A program made the translations under genes and the position numbers. Positions 17,998 through 27,142 of a stretch of DNA of 64,000 bases are shown here, in pieces. The notes under the pieces were generated by a model. That model saw nothing but the letters and a program-made list of their open reading frames with translations. It was not told where the DNA came from and did no database searches. The DNA lies in assembly GCF_030123325.1 (NCBI RefSeq), contig NZ_CP126106.1, positions 2,632,001-2,696,000 of the forward strand. The letters run 5' to 3'. Position 1 is the first letter of the stretch. Every line of letters starts with the position of its first letter. This stretch comes from Peribacillus simplex. Lineage in GTDB: Bacteria; Bacillota; Bacilli; Bacillales; DSM-1321.

Positions 17998-18035
17998 CTA
18001 CGATCAGGATTATATTTTCTGATCGTAGAGATTTT
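17998..18035 (+). terminator. Rho-independent terminator after nagP
   Basis: CTACGATCAG (17998-18007) pairs with CTGATCGTAG (18019-18028), then ATTTTTA. The rest of 18036-18325 holds no gene or motif I can support. Confidence 0.85.
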
Positions 18036-18340
18036 TATGATAAAGTACTGGTTTTAAACGCGCAAAAGATATATCTTTAGTAACTCTGCTCTTAAAATAG
18101 AATAAAACGAATCGATGTTCTATAATATATAAGGGTATTGAATGAAGGATTTGCCATGAAGCTTGGAGAACTATTAATGAAGCTCGTCCGCCAATCATTT
18201 GAATAATTAGGATATCAGCGGTAATGAAGGCTGTATACATACACGTCAATCTATAAAATACGATCATATAGTGTACCAAGTTTTGAGCAAGGGATATCTT
18301 TTGCATTTTTTAAAACTTTTAGAATGGGGAGGTTCCGGTC

Positions 18341-18769
18341 TTGTATAAACAAAAAACCAAAGAAACTGACAGTAGTGTCATTGAGTTCATTGAGAACGTC
18401 GATAATCCAAAAAAGCGTGAAGATGCATATGAATTGTTGGATGTTTTCACCACAACGACAGGTTATGAGGCAAAGATGTGGGGACCGAGCATCATTGGGT
18501 TCGGTATCTACCATTATAAATATGAATCAGGTCACGAAGGAGATGCCCCCCTGGTAGGCTTTTCCCCTCGAAAAGCAAAAATCAGTTTATATTTTTCTCC
18601 AGGGGATAAAAAAAGGGAAGAATTATTACAGGCATTTGGAAAACACACTTCCGGAAAAGGGTGTGTGTACATCAATAAAGTGGCAGATATCGATATTAAT
18701 GTATTGAAAGAATTGATTAATCAGTCTGTCAAGTTTTTGAGAGATAAGTACCCGGACAATGAAATATAA
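18341..18769 (+). CDS. DUF1801 (YdhG-like) domain protein
   Basis: 142 residues, TTG start 8 nt after GGGGAGG (18326-18332). The central YEAKMWGPSIIGFGIYHYKY and VGFSPRKAKISLYF segments are characteristic of the DUF1801 family of small soluble alpha/beta proteins, usually of unknown function. Stands alone between the nagP terminator and an oxidoreductase gene 48 bp downstream. No membrane segment or signal peptide. Function not assigned. Confidence 0.85.
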   Translation: MYKQKTKETDSSVIEFIENVDNPKKREDAYELLDVFTTTTGYEAKMWGPSIIGFGIYHYKYESGHEGDAPLVGFSPRKAKISLYFSPGDKKREELLQAFGKHTSGKGCVYINKVADIDINVLKELINQSVKFLRDKYPDNEI

Positions 18770-18817
18770 TAGAATGTATGATCAATTTATAATTGTTTAA
18801 GAGGAACAAGAAAGCGA

Positions 18818-19873
18818 GTGGGAACGAAAATGAGAAAAATTAAAGTGGGCATAGTTGGGTACGGATTGTCAGGAGCAACATTTCACGCTCCATTACTAAG
18901 TGTTTTAGGGGAGTTTCAAATCACGAAAGTTGTCAGCTCCAAGAAGGAAAAAGTCCAAAAAGATCTGAAAGATGTGGAAGTGGTAAGCAGCTTAGAGGAA
19001 ATTCTTGAAGACGCGTCCATTGATTTGGCTGTTATTACGACACCGAGTGGTTTGCATTATGAAATGGCCAAGCAATGCTTGTTAGCCGGGAAGCATGTCA
19101 TCCTTGAAAAGCCGATGGTGGTGGAAGCATGGGAGGCAGAGGAGCTAATTAAGATTGCCGAGGAAAAGAATCTGCTATTAAGTGTCTATCATAACCGGAG
19201 ATGGGATAATGACTTTTTGACCGTGAAAAAACTTATGGATGATGGAGTGCTTGGGGAAATCAATACATACCAAGTCCATTATGATCGATACAGGCCTGTG
19301 GTCAGGGATAGATGGAGGGAAAAACCAGGCCCGGGATCAGGCATGCTTTATGATTTAGGATCACATCTCATCGATCAAGCACTGCATTTGTTTGGATTGC
19401 CGCAATTCGTTTGGGCAGATGTATTTTCCCAAAAAGAAAATGCAGAAACGGATGATTATTTCCATGTGATATTAGGATATGAAAAGCTGAGAGTCATCTT
19501 GCATTCAGGCTCCATCGTTCCGAATAATGGACCGCGGTATCAGGTGCATGGAAGTAAAGGATCATTTATAAAGTACGGTCTTGATTGCCAAGAGGCTGCC
19601 CTAAGTGAAGGGAAAAAACCGATGGATGACTCTTGGGGTGCAGATGATCCCGAATTCTATGGTAAGCTGGTTACGGTTGAAGGAGAAAATGAGATACATG
19701 AAACCATTGAAACACTGCATGGTTCTTATTTAACGTATTATCAGGCAGTTGCCGATAGTATATTGAGCGGGAAAAAAGCTCCAGTCACTGCCCAAGAAGG
19801 GTTATCGGTCATTAAAATCATTGATGCGGCTTTTGAAAGCAGTAAAGGTAAGAAAGCCATTTATATTAAATGA
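18818..19873 (+). CDS. Gfo/Idh/MocA-family oxidoreductase (inositol-dehydrogenase-like)
   Basis: 351 residues from GTG at 18818; the ATG at 18830 is an equally possible start (no decisive site). Rossmann motif VGIVGYGLSGATFHAP (~9-24) and HVILEKPMVVEAWEA with the EKP lysine (~93-108) define the family, with the C-terminal GFO_IDH_MocA_C domain after ~130 (GGxLYDLGSHLIDQALHLFG type segment). The N-terminal YGLSGATFHAP resembles the B. subtilis IolW/YvaA and YdgJ branch, which oxidise scyllo-inositol or similar polyols with NADP. Neighbouring genes give no further clue. Confidence 0.88.
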   Translation: MGTKMRKIKVGIVGYGLSGATFHAPLLSVLGEFQITKVVSSKKEKVQKDLKDVEVVSSLEEILEDASIDLAVITTPSGLHYEMAKQCLLAGKHVILEKPMVVEAWEAEELIKIAEEKNLLLSVYHNRRWDNDFLTVKKLMDDGVLGEINTYQVHYDRYRPVVRDRWREKPGPGSGMLYDLGSHLIDQALHLFGLPQFVWADVFSQKENAETDDYFHVILGYEKLRVILHSGSIVPNNGPRYQVHGSKGSFIKYGLDCQEAALSEGKKPMDDSWGADDPEFYGKLVTVEGENEIHETIETLHGSYLTYYQAVADSILSGKKAPVTAQEGLSVIKIIDAAFESSKGKKAIYIK

Positions 19874-19907
19874 AATTCAATTTCCCCTTATAACAATATG
19901 AATTGTT

Positions 19908-19942
19908 AAGCGGCCTTATTTTCAGAAATAAGGCCGCTTTTT
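19908..19942 (+). terminator. Rho-independent terminator after the oxidoreductase gene
   Basis: 14-bp perfect stem AAGCGGCCTTATTT / AAATAAGGCCGCTT (19908-19921, 19926-19939) with T5. Confidence 0.93.
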
Positions 19943-19986
19943 ATTTTGGTCAAATGCATGATTTTCCGGTTTATTTTGTAAATCAA

Positions 19987-20232
19987 AACTCCTGAATTCG
20001 ATTGTTCCGCAAGAATTAGAGCTGTTTCCGCATGAAATTGGAGTGAATACTCGAGAGATTGGGGTTTACTCGTGAATTCGTGCCATTTACTCGTGAATTT
20101 GGAGCAAATACTCGTGAAATTCATACATTTACTCGTGAATTATCCCCTTTTACTCGTGAATTCAAATGTTACACAAGAATTAGAGCTGTTTACGCACGAA
20201 ATTGGAGTGAATACTCGAGAGATTGAAGTATT
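19987..20232. repeat. Intergenic tandem array, ~21-bp period, TACTCGTGAATT core
   Basis: About twelve units. TAC (or TCC) unit starts fall at 20006, 20027, 20048, 20067, 20088, 20109, 20130, 20151, 20170, 20191 and 20212: steps of 21 with two of 19. The 12-nt core TACTCGTGAATT is conserved, the other ~9 nt vary. The outer parts are a near-identical ~50-bp pair (20011-20060 and 20175-20224, two differences). Reading frames through it are broken by the 19-nt steps, so it is probably non-coding. Not a CRISPR: no long unique spacers. Confidence 0.88.
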
Positions 20233-20282
20233 TGAACTGGTGGATATACTGTTTTGGAGGATTTAAATTGATAAAATCATAA

Positions 20283-20316
20283 TGAAAACCCCCGAATGGC
20301 GGCTGCTACTCGGGGG
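20283..20316 (-). terminator. Terminator of the MFS gene (minus strand)
   Basis: CCCCCGA (20289-20295) pairs with TCGGGGG (20310-20316); read on the minus strand it is followed by TTTT. Confidence 0.75.
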
Positions 20317-20352
20317 GCGTTAAGGTATAAAACTTGAAATGCCTTTTTAGCT

Positions 20353-21540
20353 CTAGGATAATGCCTTTGCATGAAGAGATCGCTTTTGCCAAGCCATGGT
20401 AATCAGCAAAGTAATGAATAAGAGGATAAGGCCCAACATGAACGGATAGGTAATGTGGACATCATACATCATTCCGGCAAGAGTAGGTCCGAGCACATTT
20501 CCGATGCTCATATATGCATTATTCATACCCATTGCAAAGCCCTGCTCATTTCCTGCCATCTTGGAAATCAGTGTGTTAAGAACTGGACGTAAGATGGAGG
20601 TGGAAAGGAAGATGACCAGTGAAATTAAAAAGAAAATCAGGTAACTTGAAGCAAATAGTGATAGCAGGAAACCGATGGCTGCAACACTGATAAAGATATT
20701 CAGCACATTCACTTCCCCGAAACGGTGTACAATCCGGTCGACGACAAACAGCTGTACAATTACACTGACGATACCGGTGGCTGTAACCATGACGGCGATG
20801 TCCTTAGGGCTTGAATTGAATTGATTATCAAGATAAAGACCAATGACAGATTCATATGCCATTAAGCCAAAGCTCATTACTAGAGTAATGATGAGTGGGA
20901 TGAAATAGGGCATTTTCACGGATAGGGCAATCTTCCGAACCATCGTTTCGGTTTTTGCATCCATGGGTTGAGTAACCTGTGCCGTTTCGCTTTCTTTTAA
21001 AACAAAAATTGAAAATACCACAGCTGATAGGGATACCAACGCAGAAATCAAAAAGGGAAACTTCAAGCCAAAGTCAGCTAAAAAACCTCCAATTCCTGGA
21101 CCGACTACAATTCCCAGTGACATGGCGGCAGATACTAAACTATTTCCTTTAGCGCGTTGATCAAATGTGGTGATATCGGCTACATAAGCAAAAATTGCGG
21201 GTATAAGCAAAGCTGCCCCGATCCCGCCAATGATGCGTGAAGCATATAATAACCAAATGGAATTGACTGCATAAAAAATAAACATGGATAATGTCAAACC
21301 GACCAATCCATAAATAATCATTTTTCTGCGCCCAAATTGGTCAGTCCATTTTCCGGCAATTGGTGAAAAGATAAGTTGTGCACCTGCGAAAATGGCAATC
21401 ATTAGGCCAGCGGCGGTTCCTCCTTGATTAATGGAGGCAAGGTATGCTGGTAAAATGGGAATGATGATACCGAAACTTCCTATTGCTATAAACATATTGA
21501 TCATGAGGATAATGATCTTTTTGCGTTGTTCTGCTGACAT
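20353..21540 (-). CDS. MFS drug:H+ antiporter (DHA1 family)
   Basis: 395 residues from the ATG at 21540, preceded on the minus strand by GAGAGAGG; an upstream in-frame ATG at 21570 lacks a site. Twelve predicted membrane segments. Motif A GKWTDQFGRRKMIIYG (loop 2-3) and motif C-like VVGPGIGGFLADFG (TM5) are those of 12-TM drug/proton antiporters such as NorA/Bmr and TetA. Divergent from a MarR regulator gene with only ~120 bp between them, a common arrangement for inducible efflux. Exported compound unknown. Confidence 0.9.
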   Translation of the reverse strand: MSAEQRKKIIILMINMFIAIGSFGIIIPILPAYLASINQGGTAAGLMIAIFAGAQLIFSPIAGKWTDQFGRRKMIIYGLVGLTLSMFIFYAVNSIWLLYASRIIGGIGAALLIPAIFAYVADITTFDQRAKGNSLVSAAMSLGIVVGPGIGGFLADFGLKFPFLISALVSLSAVVFSIFVLKESETAQVTQPMDAKTETMVRKIALSVKMPYFIPLIITLVMSFGLMAYESVIGLYLDNQFNSSPKDIAVMVTATGIVSVIVQLFVVDRIVHRFGEVNVLNIFISVAAIGFLLSLFASSYLIFFLISLVIFLSTSILRPVLNTLISKMAGNEQGFAMGMNNAYMSIGNVLGPTLAGMMYDVHITYPFMLGLILLFITLLITMAWQKRSLHAKALS

Positions 21541-21568
21541 GGACAGCCTCTCTCTCTCTTTAAAAATC

Positions 21569-21597
21569 AATAACCAATTTAATTCGCATGGTTAATT
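21569..21597. promoter_or_regulatory. Candidate MarR operator between MFS and marR-like gene
   Basis: AATAACCA (21569-21576) and TGGTTAATT (21589-21597) form an imperfect dyad in the short divergent intergenic region, the usual location of MarR-family sites. Binding is inferred. Confidence 0.45.
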
Positions 21598-21661
21598 TTT
21601 TGATACGTTAATTATGTTATAGTTTTAGATAGATAGTGTCAATAAGAAAGGATTGTCAAAC

Positions 21662-22108
21662 ATGCATTCAAGTGAATTGTATAATTTACATCTAGAAATC
21701 AAGGAATTAAGCAGCCTCTCACAGGAATTGGTGGAACCGTTATTGGTTAAATATGATTTAACTTCTGTACAGTACCGCGCATTGCAATTAATTGTCTTGA
21801 CTGAATCCATAGCAGTTAAAGATGTTTCGAATCATTTAAAAATCAAACCTGCAGCAGGAACTGCACTAATTGACCGGCTTGAACGGAAGAAGTTGATTGA
21901 GAGGGTACACAGTGAGGATGATCGGCGGTTCGTTTTTATCCAATCCACCGAAAGTGGAAGGAAAACCTATCATTCCATAAATAAGGGTTTTGCCCAAATC
22001 TTTCGTGACTTTTACGGAGTCCTAAATGAAGAGGAAACGCAACGGCTCAAACAAATCGTCGGTAAACTTACCGAACATGCATCTTCTTGCATAGAGAATA
22101 AAATATAG
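21662..22108 (+). CDS. MarR-family transcriptional regulator
   Basis: 148 residues from the ATG at 21662, 9 nt after AAAGGA; the in-frame TTG at 21653 abuts that site and is rejected. Winged helix at ~35-105: helix-turn-helix around VKDVSNHLKIKPAAGTALIDRLERKKLIE and the wing HSEDDRRFVFIQSTESG with the DDRR typical of MarR proteins. Probably represses the divergent MFS gene and itself, released by a small aromatic or drug-like ligand. Confidence 0.92.
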   Translation: MHSSELYNLHLEIKELSSLSQELVEPLLVKYDLTSVQYRALQLIVLTESIAVKDVSNHLKIKPAAGTALIDRLERKKLIERVHSEDDRRFVFIQSTESGRKTYHSINKGFAQIFRDFYGVLNEEETQRLKQIVGKLTEHASSCIENKI

Positions 22109-22414
22109 TCTTCCTGACGTGTATAGTTTCCATTATAATAGAAAGAAGAGGGACATAATATTTTCTAAAGCAGTGAATCCCACTGTTTTTAGGGAGTTAA
22201 TTATCAGAATAATTAAAAAATTTTATCCAAGTCAGTCCCCTGAGTATAACGTTATTCAATGATTCTTAAGAAATCCATTAAAGAAGATATGACTTTTGGA
22301 AAATGAATATGTATAAAAAATGGTAAGAAATTTTTTTCTCAATAACTCATCATGACGAACCAGGCAGAGGAAGTGTGCTGTAAGCAGAGAATCTCAAAAG
22401 AAGGAGATGGTAAA
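22109..22414. other. Intergenic stretch, 306 bp
   Basis: AT-rich. No gene, convincing promoter or terminator could be assigned; only the ribosome binding site AAGGAGAT at 22401-22408 belongs to the following gene. Confidence 0.6.
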
Positions 22415-24004
22415 ATGTTTTCCCCATTAACCCCAATGGATTGGAAGCGCAGGGCCGTAAAATATTATCCTCATAAAGTGGCAGTCATCGATGAAGAGAA
22501 AGAGTTTACATACAAGGAATTCGGGCAGCGGACAGATCAACTTTCCAAAGCACTGTATTCTTCGGGAATTGAAAAAGGCGACCATATTGCAGTAATGTTG
22601 CCAAATACGCATTATATGTTGGAATGTTTTTATGGCATTTGTCAAATGGGAGCGGTTATGGTTCCTTTGAATTATAGACTTGCTGCAGAGGATTTGGAAT
22701 ATATCATCAAGCATAGCGATTCAAAAATGTTGATTGTCGATGAAGAGTTCACCGCTCCGATCGAAAAGATCATTACTAGACTTTCCTTGGAAAAAATCAT
22801 TATCGTCCATGTTGAAGGACATGAAACCACTTTACCTGGAATAGACTATGAAAATTTCATTTTGCATGCAATTGATGAAGCACTGCCAGAGGTTACAATC
22901 GATGAAAATCAACTTTTGACTATAAATTATACGAGTGGAACGACTTCAAAACCAAAAGGGGTAATGTTAACCCATCGCGGGAATTACATGAACGCCGCTA
23001 ATTTCATTTATCACCTTGGAGTGAATCATGACGATGTATACTTACATACCCTGCCAATGTTTCACGCTAATGGCTGGGGAGGTGTATGGTCGGTAACGGC
23101 TACTGGCGGGACTCATGTATGTTTAAGGAAAGTCGATCCCCCTCTTATCCTCCAATTATTCGCCCATCATAATATTACATTATTATGTGGGGCACCTACT
23201 GTCGTCAATATGCTAGTGAATGATCCTAAAGCAAAAGAAACAAATATCAAAGTGCGCCCAAGGATGGCAACAGCAGGTGCACCTCCCGCAGCAGCGCTTA
23301 TACAAAAGGCACAAGAAATCCTTGGCTTGAATATGATTCACGTATATGGATTAACAGAAACTTCCCCTTTCATCCTTTATAACGAGTGGAAGAATGAGTT
23401 TGAAGCTAAATCGGCGGACGAACAGGCAATAATAAAGGCAAGACAAGGAATTGAATTGGTTTTCAATGGGGAAACGATGGTAGTCAATCAAGATGGGAAA
23501 GAAGTCGCTTGGGATGGAAAAGAACTGGGGGAAATCATTACTCGCGGCAATGTTGTAATGGAAGGATATTATAAGGATCCGGAAAAGACGGCCGAAGCAA
23601 TTAGGGATGGCTGGTTTCATACAGGAGATCTGGCAGTGACCTATCCTGATGGATATATTGAAATACAGGACAGGGCTAAGGATTTAATCATTTCCGGGGG
23701 AGAAAATATTTCTTCAACAGAGGTGGAAGGGGTATTGTATAAACATCCAGATGTTTTGGAGGCGGCGGTCATTGCCATCCCAGACGAAAAGTGGGGAGAA
23801 ACGCCCAAGGCAATCATTGTGCTGCACCCCAATGCGGAAGTGACGGAAAATGAGATCATAACCTTTTGCCGCTCTAAAATGGCTCACTTTAAAGCACCCA
23901 CAACAGTTGAATTCGTAGAGTCTTTACCGAAAACGGCAACAGGTAAGCTACAAAAATACCGTTTGAGGGAAATCCATTGGAAAGGAACGAAAAAGGTAAA
24001 TTAA
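22415..24004 (+). CDS. AMP-forming acyl-CoA synthetase (fatty-acid/medium-chain type)
   Basis: 529 residues from the ATG at 22415 behind AAGGAGAT; an in-frame ATG at 22352 would add 21 residues without a site. ANL-superfamily motifs in order: P-loop YTSGTTSKPKGVMLTHRG (~171-188), the adenine motif VYGLTETSP (~311-319), GWFHTGDLAV (~405-414), and the C-terminal lysine region PKTATGKLQKYRLRE. Activates a carboxylate to its CoA thioester through an acyl-adenylate. HANGWGG near 215-221 is common in AlkK-like medium-chain and long-chain enzymes. Monocistronic with its own terminator; substrate not defined. Confidence 0.92.
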   Translation: MFSPLTPMDWKRRAVKYYPHKVAVIDEEKEFTYKEFGQRTDQLSKALYSSGIEKGDHIAVMLPNTHYMLECFYGICQMGAVMVPLNYRLAAEDLEYIIKHSDSKMLIVDEEFTAPIEKIITRLSLEKIIIVHVEGHETTLPGIDYENFILHAIDEALPEVTIDENQLLTINYTSGTTSKPKGVMLTHRGNYMNAANFIYHLGVNHDDVYLHTLPMFHANGWGGVWSVTATGGTHVCLRKVDPPLILQLFAHHNITLLCGAPTVVNMLVNDPKAKETNIKVRPRMATAGAPPAAALIQKAQEILGLNMIHVYGLTETSPFILYNEWKNEFEAKSADEQAIIKARQGIELVFNGETMVVNQDGKEVAWDGKELGEIITRGNVVMEGYYKDPEKTAEAIRDGWFHTGDLAVTYPDGYIEIQDRAKDLIISGGENISSTEVEGVLYKHPDVLEAAVIAIPDEKWGETPKAIIVLHPNAEVTENEIITFCRSKMAHFKAPTTVEFVESLPKTATGKLQKYRLREIHWKGTKKVN

Positions 24005-24081
24005 AGGCTTTCATTATAGGAACGGGACAATAGTAAAGGGTGTCATAATAAATTGATACAAAATTAAGTACGGCAAATAAC

Positions 24082-24125
24082 AAGACCAAGAATGCTTTTA
24101 AAATAGCATTCTTGGTCTTTATTAT
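24082..24125 (+). terminator. Rho-independent terminator after acyl-CoA synthetase
   Basis: 15-bp perfect stem (24082-24096 with 24105-24119) and a T-rich tail. Confidence 0.92.
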
Positions 24126-24498
24126 TTTGGAAAGCACCATTTCCTCCGTATTACGTGGGAACCAGGTAGAGTAATTAACGAAGGCTTCCCAATGTAAGGT
24201 TTGACTTAGTGCAATAAGTATCCGTTATTTTAGGGTAAACTTGTTTTTTACCATTAGCATCGACTGATAGATGATAGGCGTGTTTTACCGGAAAAATAAA
24301 CTGCCATTAAACTATAGGACTGCAAGCAAGTGTGATGCCAGTGCAGTATATGGGGAGTCAAATATGTAAACTAAGGAAAAAATTTTAAAACAGGTTAAAA
24401 GCATTATTTCTGGATAATTAGAGTAGAGGCTTACATCAATCGTTATTTTTTTAGGCTCTTTTCGTAATGATTGTTGTTTTTAAAACGAAACGATTTAA
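24126..24498. other. Intergenic stretch, 373 bp
   Basis: No reading frame with a ribosome binding site, no clear promoter and no RNA gene recognised. Confidence 0.6.
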
Positions 24499-24626
24499 GG
24501 TTGATTGGAGCGCAAGTGCGAGACTCCTGCGGGAGCAGCGGGACAGGTGAGACCCCACAGGTGTTTACGCCGAGGAGGCTCACCGCCCGCCCCGCGGAAA
24601 GCGAGCATCTGGAGGGGAAATCAACC
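24499..24626. repeat. GC-rich Bacillaceae intergenic repeat element (~128 bp)
   Basis: A GC-rich island in AT-rich surroundings, bounded by complementary ends GGTTGATT (24499-24506) and AATCAACC (24619-24626). The inner blocks GACTCCTGCGGGAGCAGCGG, GGACAGGTGAGACCCC, CGAGGAGGCTCACCG and CCGCCCCGCGGAAAGCGAG are those of a dispersed repeat I recall from many Bacillus-type genomes. Strong internal complementarity (GGTGAGNCC / GGCTCACC) implies a folded RNA or hairpin DNA. No coding capacity. Confidence 0.85.
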
Positions 24627-24811
24627 ACACCGCTTTACTTGGTAAATAGCAACAAAGTATGCGAAAACAGCCTTTTTTTAACAATTCGTAAAGAATAGCA
24701 CGGTAAATTTTAAAAAAACGAAATGAGATCACACTATAAGGAAGAAACTAATGAGCACATAGAAAAATAAGTGATAATCCATTAAAAATTCTGTAAATTT
24801 AAATCAAACAT

Positions 24812-24823
24812 TATAACGTTATA
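24812..24823. promoter_or_regulatory. Palindrome TATAACGTTATA upstream of the amino-sugar-acid operon
   Basis: A 12-bp perfect palindrome 129 bp before the first gene. Possible regulator site; no known match. Confidence 0.3.
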
Positions 24824-24881
24824 TTGATTAGTTCGACAAAATATGATAATCTATTTTTGTAAAGAGAAATGAAATGAATTC

Positions 24882-24899
24882 TTACACAATTCAGTGTAA
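24882..24899. promoter_or_regulatory. Candidate GntR operator TTACAC-N6-GTGTAA
   Basis: A perfect 6-bp dyad with 6-nt centre, 53 bp before the start codon, next to GTATACA (24902-24908), which could serve as a -10 region. The operon encodes a GntR/UTRA regulator (28918-29640), the likely ligand. Assignment is inference. Confidence 0.45.
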
Positions 24900-24951
24900 C
24901 CGTATACAAAGTACTTGCAATCGATAGGATGTACCGAAAAGGATGAGGGAA

Positions 24952-26055
24952 ATGACAGATACGTTAGTTCTGAAGAATGTAAAGATGTTAGAGGGAAATG
25001 CAGCGGATATCATACTGGAAAATGGAATGATTAAAGAAATCGCACTTCCCGGAACTGCAACAGGGGATAAGATAATAGATTATGATCAAAAAGTTTTTGT
25101 TTCCAGCGGGTGGATTGATATGCATGTACATGCTTTCCCGGAATTCGATCCTTATGGTGATGAGGTTGATGAGATTGGATATAAAACTGGTGTAACAACG
25201 GTCATTGATGCGGGAAGCACGGGGGCAGATAGGATAGCTGATCTCGTTAACAGCTGTGAAAATTCCAAAACGAATGTTTTCGCCTTTCTGAATATTTCAC
25301 GGATTGGCTTGAAAAGGATTGATGAGTTATCGGATATTTCATGGCTGGACGAAGAGGAATTAAGGAAGGCAATTTCCAAGTACGGGGATTTTGTCGTTGG
25401 GCTTAAAGCGAGAATAAGTAAAAGCGTGGTTGGCCCAAATGGTGTCGAGCCATTAAAAATCGCTAGGAAGTTCTCGGCTGAAAGTGGTTTGCCATTAATG
25501 GTCCATATCGGTTCAGGGCCGCCTGATATTAAAGAAGTCCTTGAATTACTTGAGGAAAAGGACATTATTACACATTTTTTAAATGGTAAAGCGAATAATT
25601 TATTTGATGAAAGAGAAGAGCCGCTTCCTGAGTTAAGTAAGGCAATTGAACGTGGTGTCCATTTGGATGTAGGTCATGGAACGGCAAGCTTTTCATTTAA
25701 AACTGCAGAAATGGCGAAAAAGCGGGGAATACGCTTTAATACGATCAGTACGGATATATATCGGAAAAACAGAGAGAATGGGCCAGTTTTTAATATGGCT
25801 AATGTGCTTACAAAATTTTTGTATCTGGGTTATCCATTAAAGGAAGTAATAGGTGCCGTTACGATCAATGCAGCAGCTTGGTTGCATAAACCCGAGCTTG
25901 GCAGGATTTCAGCAGGGGATACTGCGAACTTGACCTTATTCTCGATCAAGAATGAGCCGACCCTTTTAATCGATTCCGAAGGAGAAAAAAGGATGGCAGA
26001 AAAAAGAGTTGTCGTAAAAGGAGTGGTTATAAATGGAGAATTCATTGAATGCTAA
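24952..26055 (+). CDS. Amidohydrolase/deacetylase-family metallohydrolase
   Basis: 367 residues from the ATG at 24952, 7 nt after AAAGGATG; an ATG at 24943 sits inside that site. Amidohydrolase-superfamily TIM barrel with HxH metal ligands in GWIDMHVHAFPEF (~47-59), a lysine (carbamylated in relatives) in VGLKARISK (~145), then MVHIG, IITHFLNGK and LDVGHGTASF carrying the other His residues, and Asp in ISTDIYR. The family (EF_0837/AHA_3915 type) regularly neighbours DgaE and DgaF homologues, as here. Likely removes an N-acyl group from a sugar acid. Followed by a 23-bp overlap with the lyase gene. Confidence 0.88.
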   Translation: MTDTLVLKNVKMLEGNAADIILENGMIKEIALPGTATGDKIIDYDQKVFVSSGWIDMHVHAFPEFDPYGDEVDEIGYKTGVTTVIDAGSTGADRIADLVNSCENSKTNVFAFLNISRIGLKRIDELSDISWLDEEELRKAISKYGDFVVGLKARISKSVVGPNGVEPLKIARKFSAESGLPLMVHIGSGPPDIKEVLELLEEKDIITHFLNGKANNLFDEREEPLPELSKAIERGVHLDVGHGTASFSFKTAEMAKKRGIRFNTISTDIYRKNRENGPVFNMANVLTKFLYLGYPLKEVIGAVTINAAAWLHKPELGRISAGDTANLTLFSIKNEPTLLIDSEGEKRMAEKRVVVKGVVINGEFIEC

Positions 26056-27142
26056 ATACGGTTTGAAAAGAGTCATAAATGCAAGCGGAAGAATGAGCAT
26101 ACTGGGGGTTTCTGCCCCAACTGACACAGTGATGGACGTGATGAAAAAAGGTGGGCAAAATTATGTTGAGATTTCTGATTTAGTCGATAAGTCAGGCCAG
26201 CATATAGCGAATTTGCTTCATTCCGAAGCAGCTGTCGTCGTAAACTCAGCATCGAGTGGAATTGTGCTTTCCGTAGCTGCGATCGTTACAGAAGGAAATA
26301 GAAGGAAAAGCGAAAGGCTTCATCAAGATCTCATACAAAAAAATGAAATCATCATGCTTAAAGGCCATAACGTTCAGTATGGTGCACCGGTTGAAACCAT
26401 GATTTACCTAGGTGGCGGAAAATTGGTTGAAGTTGGGTATGCAAACGAAGGGAAGGCAGAACATATTGCGGATGCCATAAATGAAAATACTTCTGCCATT
26501 TTATACGTGAAATCGCATCATGCCGTTCAGAAAAATATGATATCGGTCGAAGAAGCATGGGAAGTGGCCAAAACGAATAATATCCCTCTGATTGTCGATG
26601 CAGCAGCGGAGGAGGATTTGGGAAAATATGTTCAATTCTCCGACTTGGCCATTTATAGTGGATCAAAAGCCATTGAAGGACCCACATCCGGTATCGTTGC
26701 TGGCAGAAAAAAATATATCGAATGGGTAAAGGTTCAATTGCACTGTATCGGAAGGAGCATGAAGGTTGGAAAGGAAACCACCTTTGGGCTGCTTCAGGCA
26801 TTGGATGAGTATTTCGACAAGACGGATAATAGCGAAAAAGAAAAAGCTAGTTTACAAGTTCTCACATCACTTGAATCCATTGAGGGGGTAAAAGTAACGA
26901 TAGTTCAGGATGAAGCCGGCCGTGCCATATATAGAGCACGTATTTCCATTGATCCTTTAATAACGGAAACAACGGCGAAGGAAGTGAACGAGCAGCTCAG
27001 AAATGGGGATATCGCCATTTACACACGTGATTATGGGATACGGCAGGGCTTTTTCGATATAGATCCGCGTCCATTGCAAGGTGATGATATACATGTCATT
27101 GAAGCACAATTAAGCACCATATTAGGAGGAAAACAAGGATGA
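26033..27142 (+). CDS. dgaE: DgaE-type PLP-dependent ammonia-lyase (SelA-like fold)
   Basis: 369 residues. SelA/DgaE-like fold-type I PLP enzyme: INASGRMSILGVSAPTDTVMD near the start, AAVVVNSASSGIVLSVAA (~68-85), PLIVDAAAEEDL (~184-195, the PLP-aspartate) and the Schiff-base lysine in YSGSKAIEGPTSGIV (~211-225). The characterised Salmonella DgaE converts D-glucosaminate-6-phosphate to 2-keto-3-deoxy-6-phosphogluconate plus ammonia. In this operon a separate KDG kinase exists, so the lyase may work on the unphosphorylated acid. ATG at 26033 lies within the end of the deacetylase gene, so translation is coupled. Confidence 0.88.
   Translation: MENSLNAKYGLKRVINASGRMSILGVSAPTDTVMDVMKKGGQNYVEISDLVDKSGQHIANLLHSEAAVVVNSASSGIVLSVAAIVTEGNRRKSERLHQDLIQKNEIIMLKGHNVQYGAPVETMIYLGGGKLVEVGYANEGKAEHIADAINENTSAILYVKSHHAVQKNMISVEEAWEVAKTNNIPLIVDAAAEEDLGKYVQFSDLAIYSGSKAIEGPTSGIVAGRKKYIEWVKVQLHCIGRSMKVGKETTFGLLQALDEYFDKTDNSEKEKASLQVLTSLESIEGVKVTIVQDEAGRAIYRARISIDPLITETTAKEVNEQLRNGDIAIYTRDYGIRQGFFDIDPRPLQGDDIHVIEAQLSTILGGKQG

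Noticed and set aside
19987..20232. CRISPR array
   Set aside because: Unit period is 21 bp with only ~9 variable bases; there are no 30-40-bp unique spacers and no cas genes nearby.
20072..20266. Small heptad-repeat protein encoded by the repeat array
   Set aside because: The 21-nt period keeps a frame for a while, but 19-nt steps shift it; no ribosome binding site is present before the ATG.
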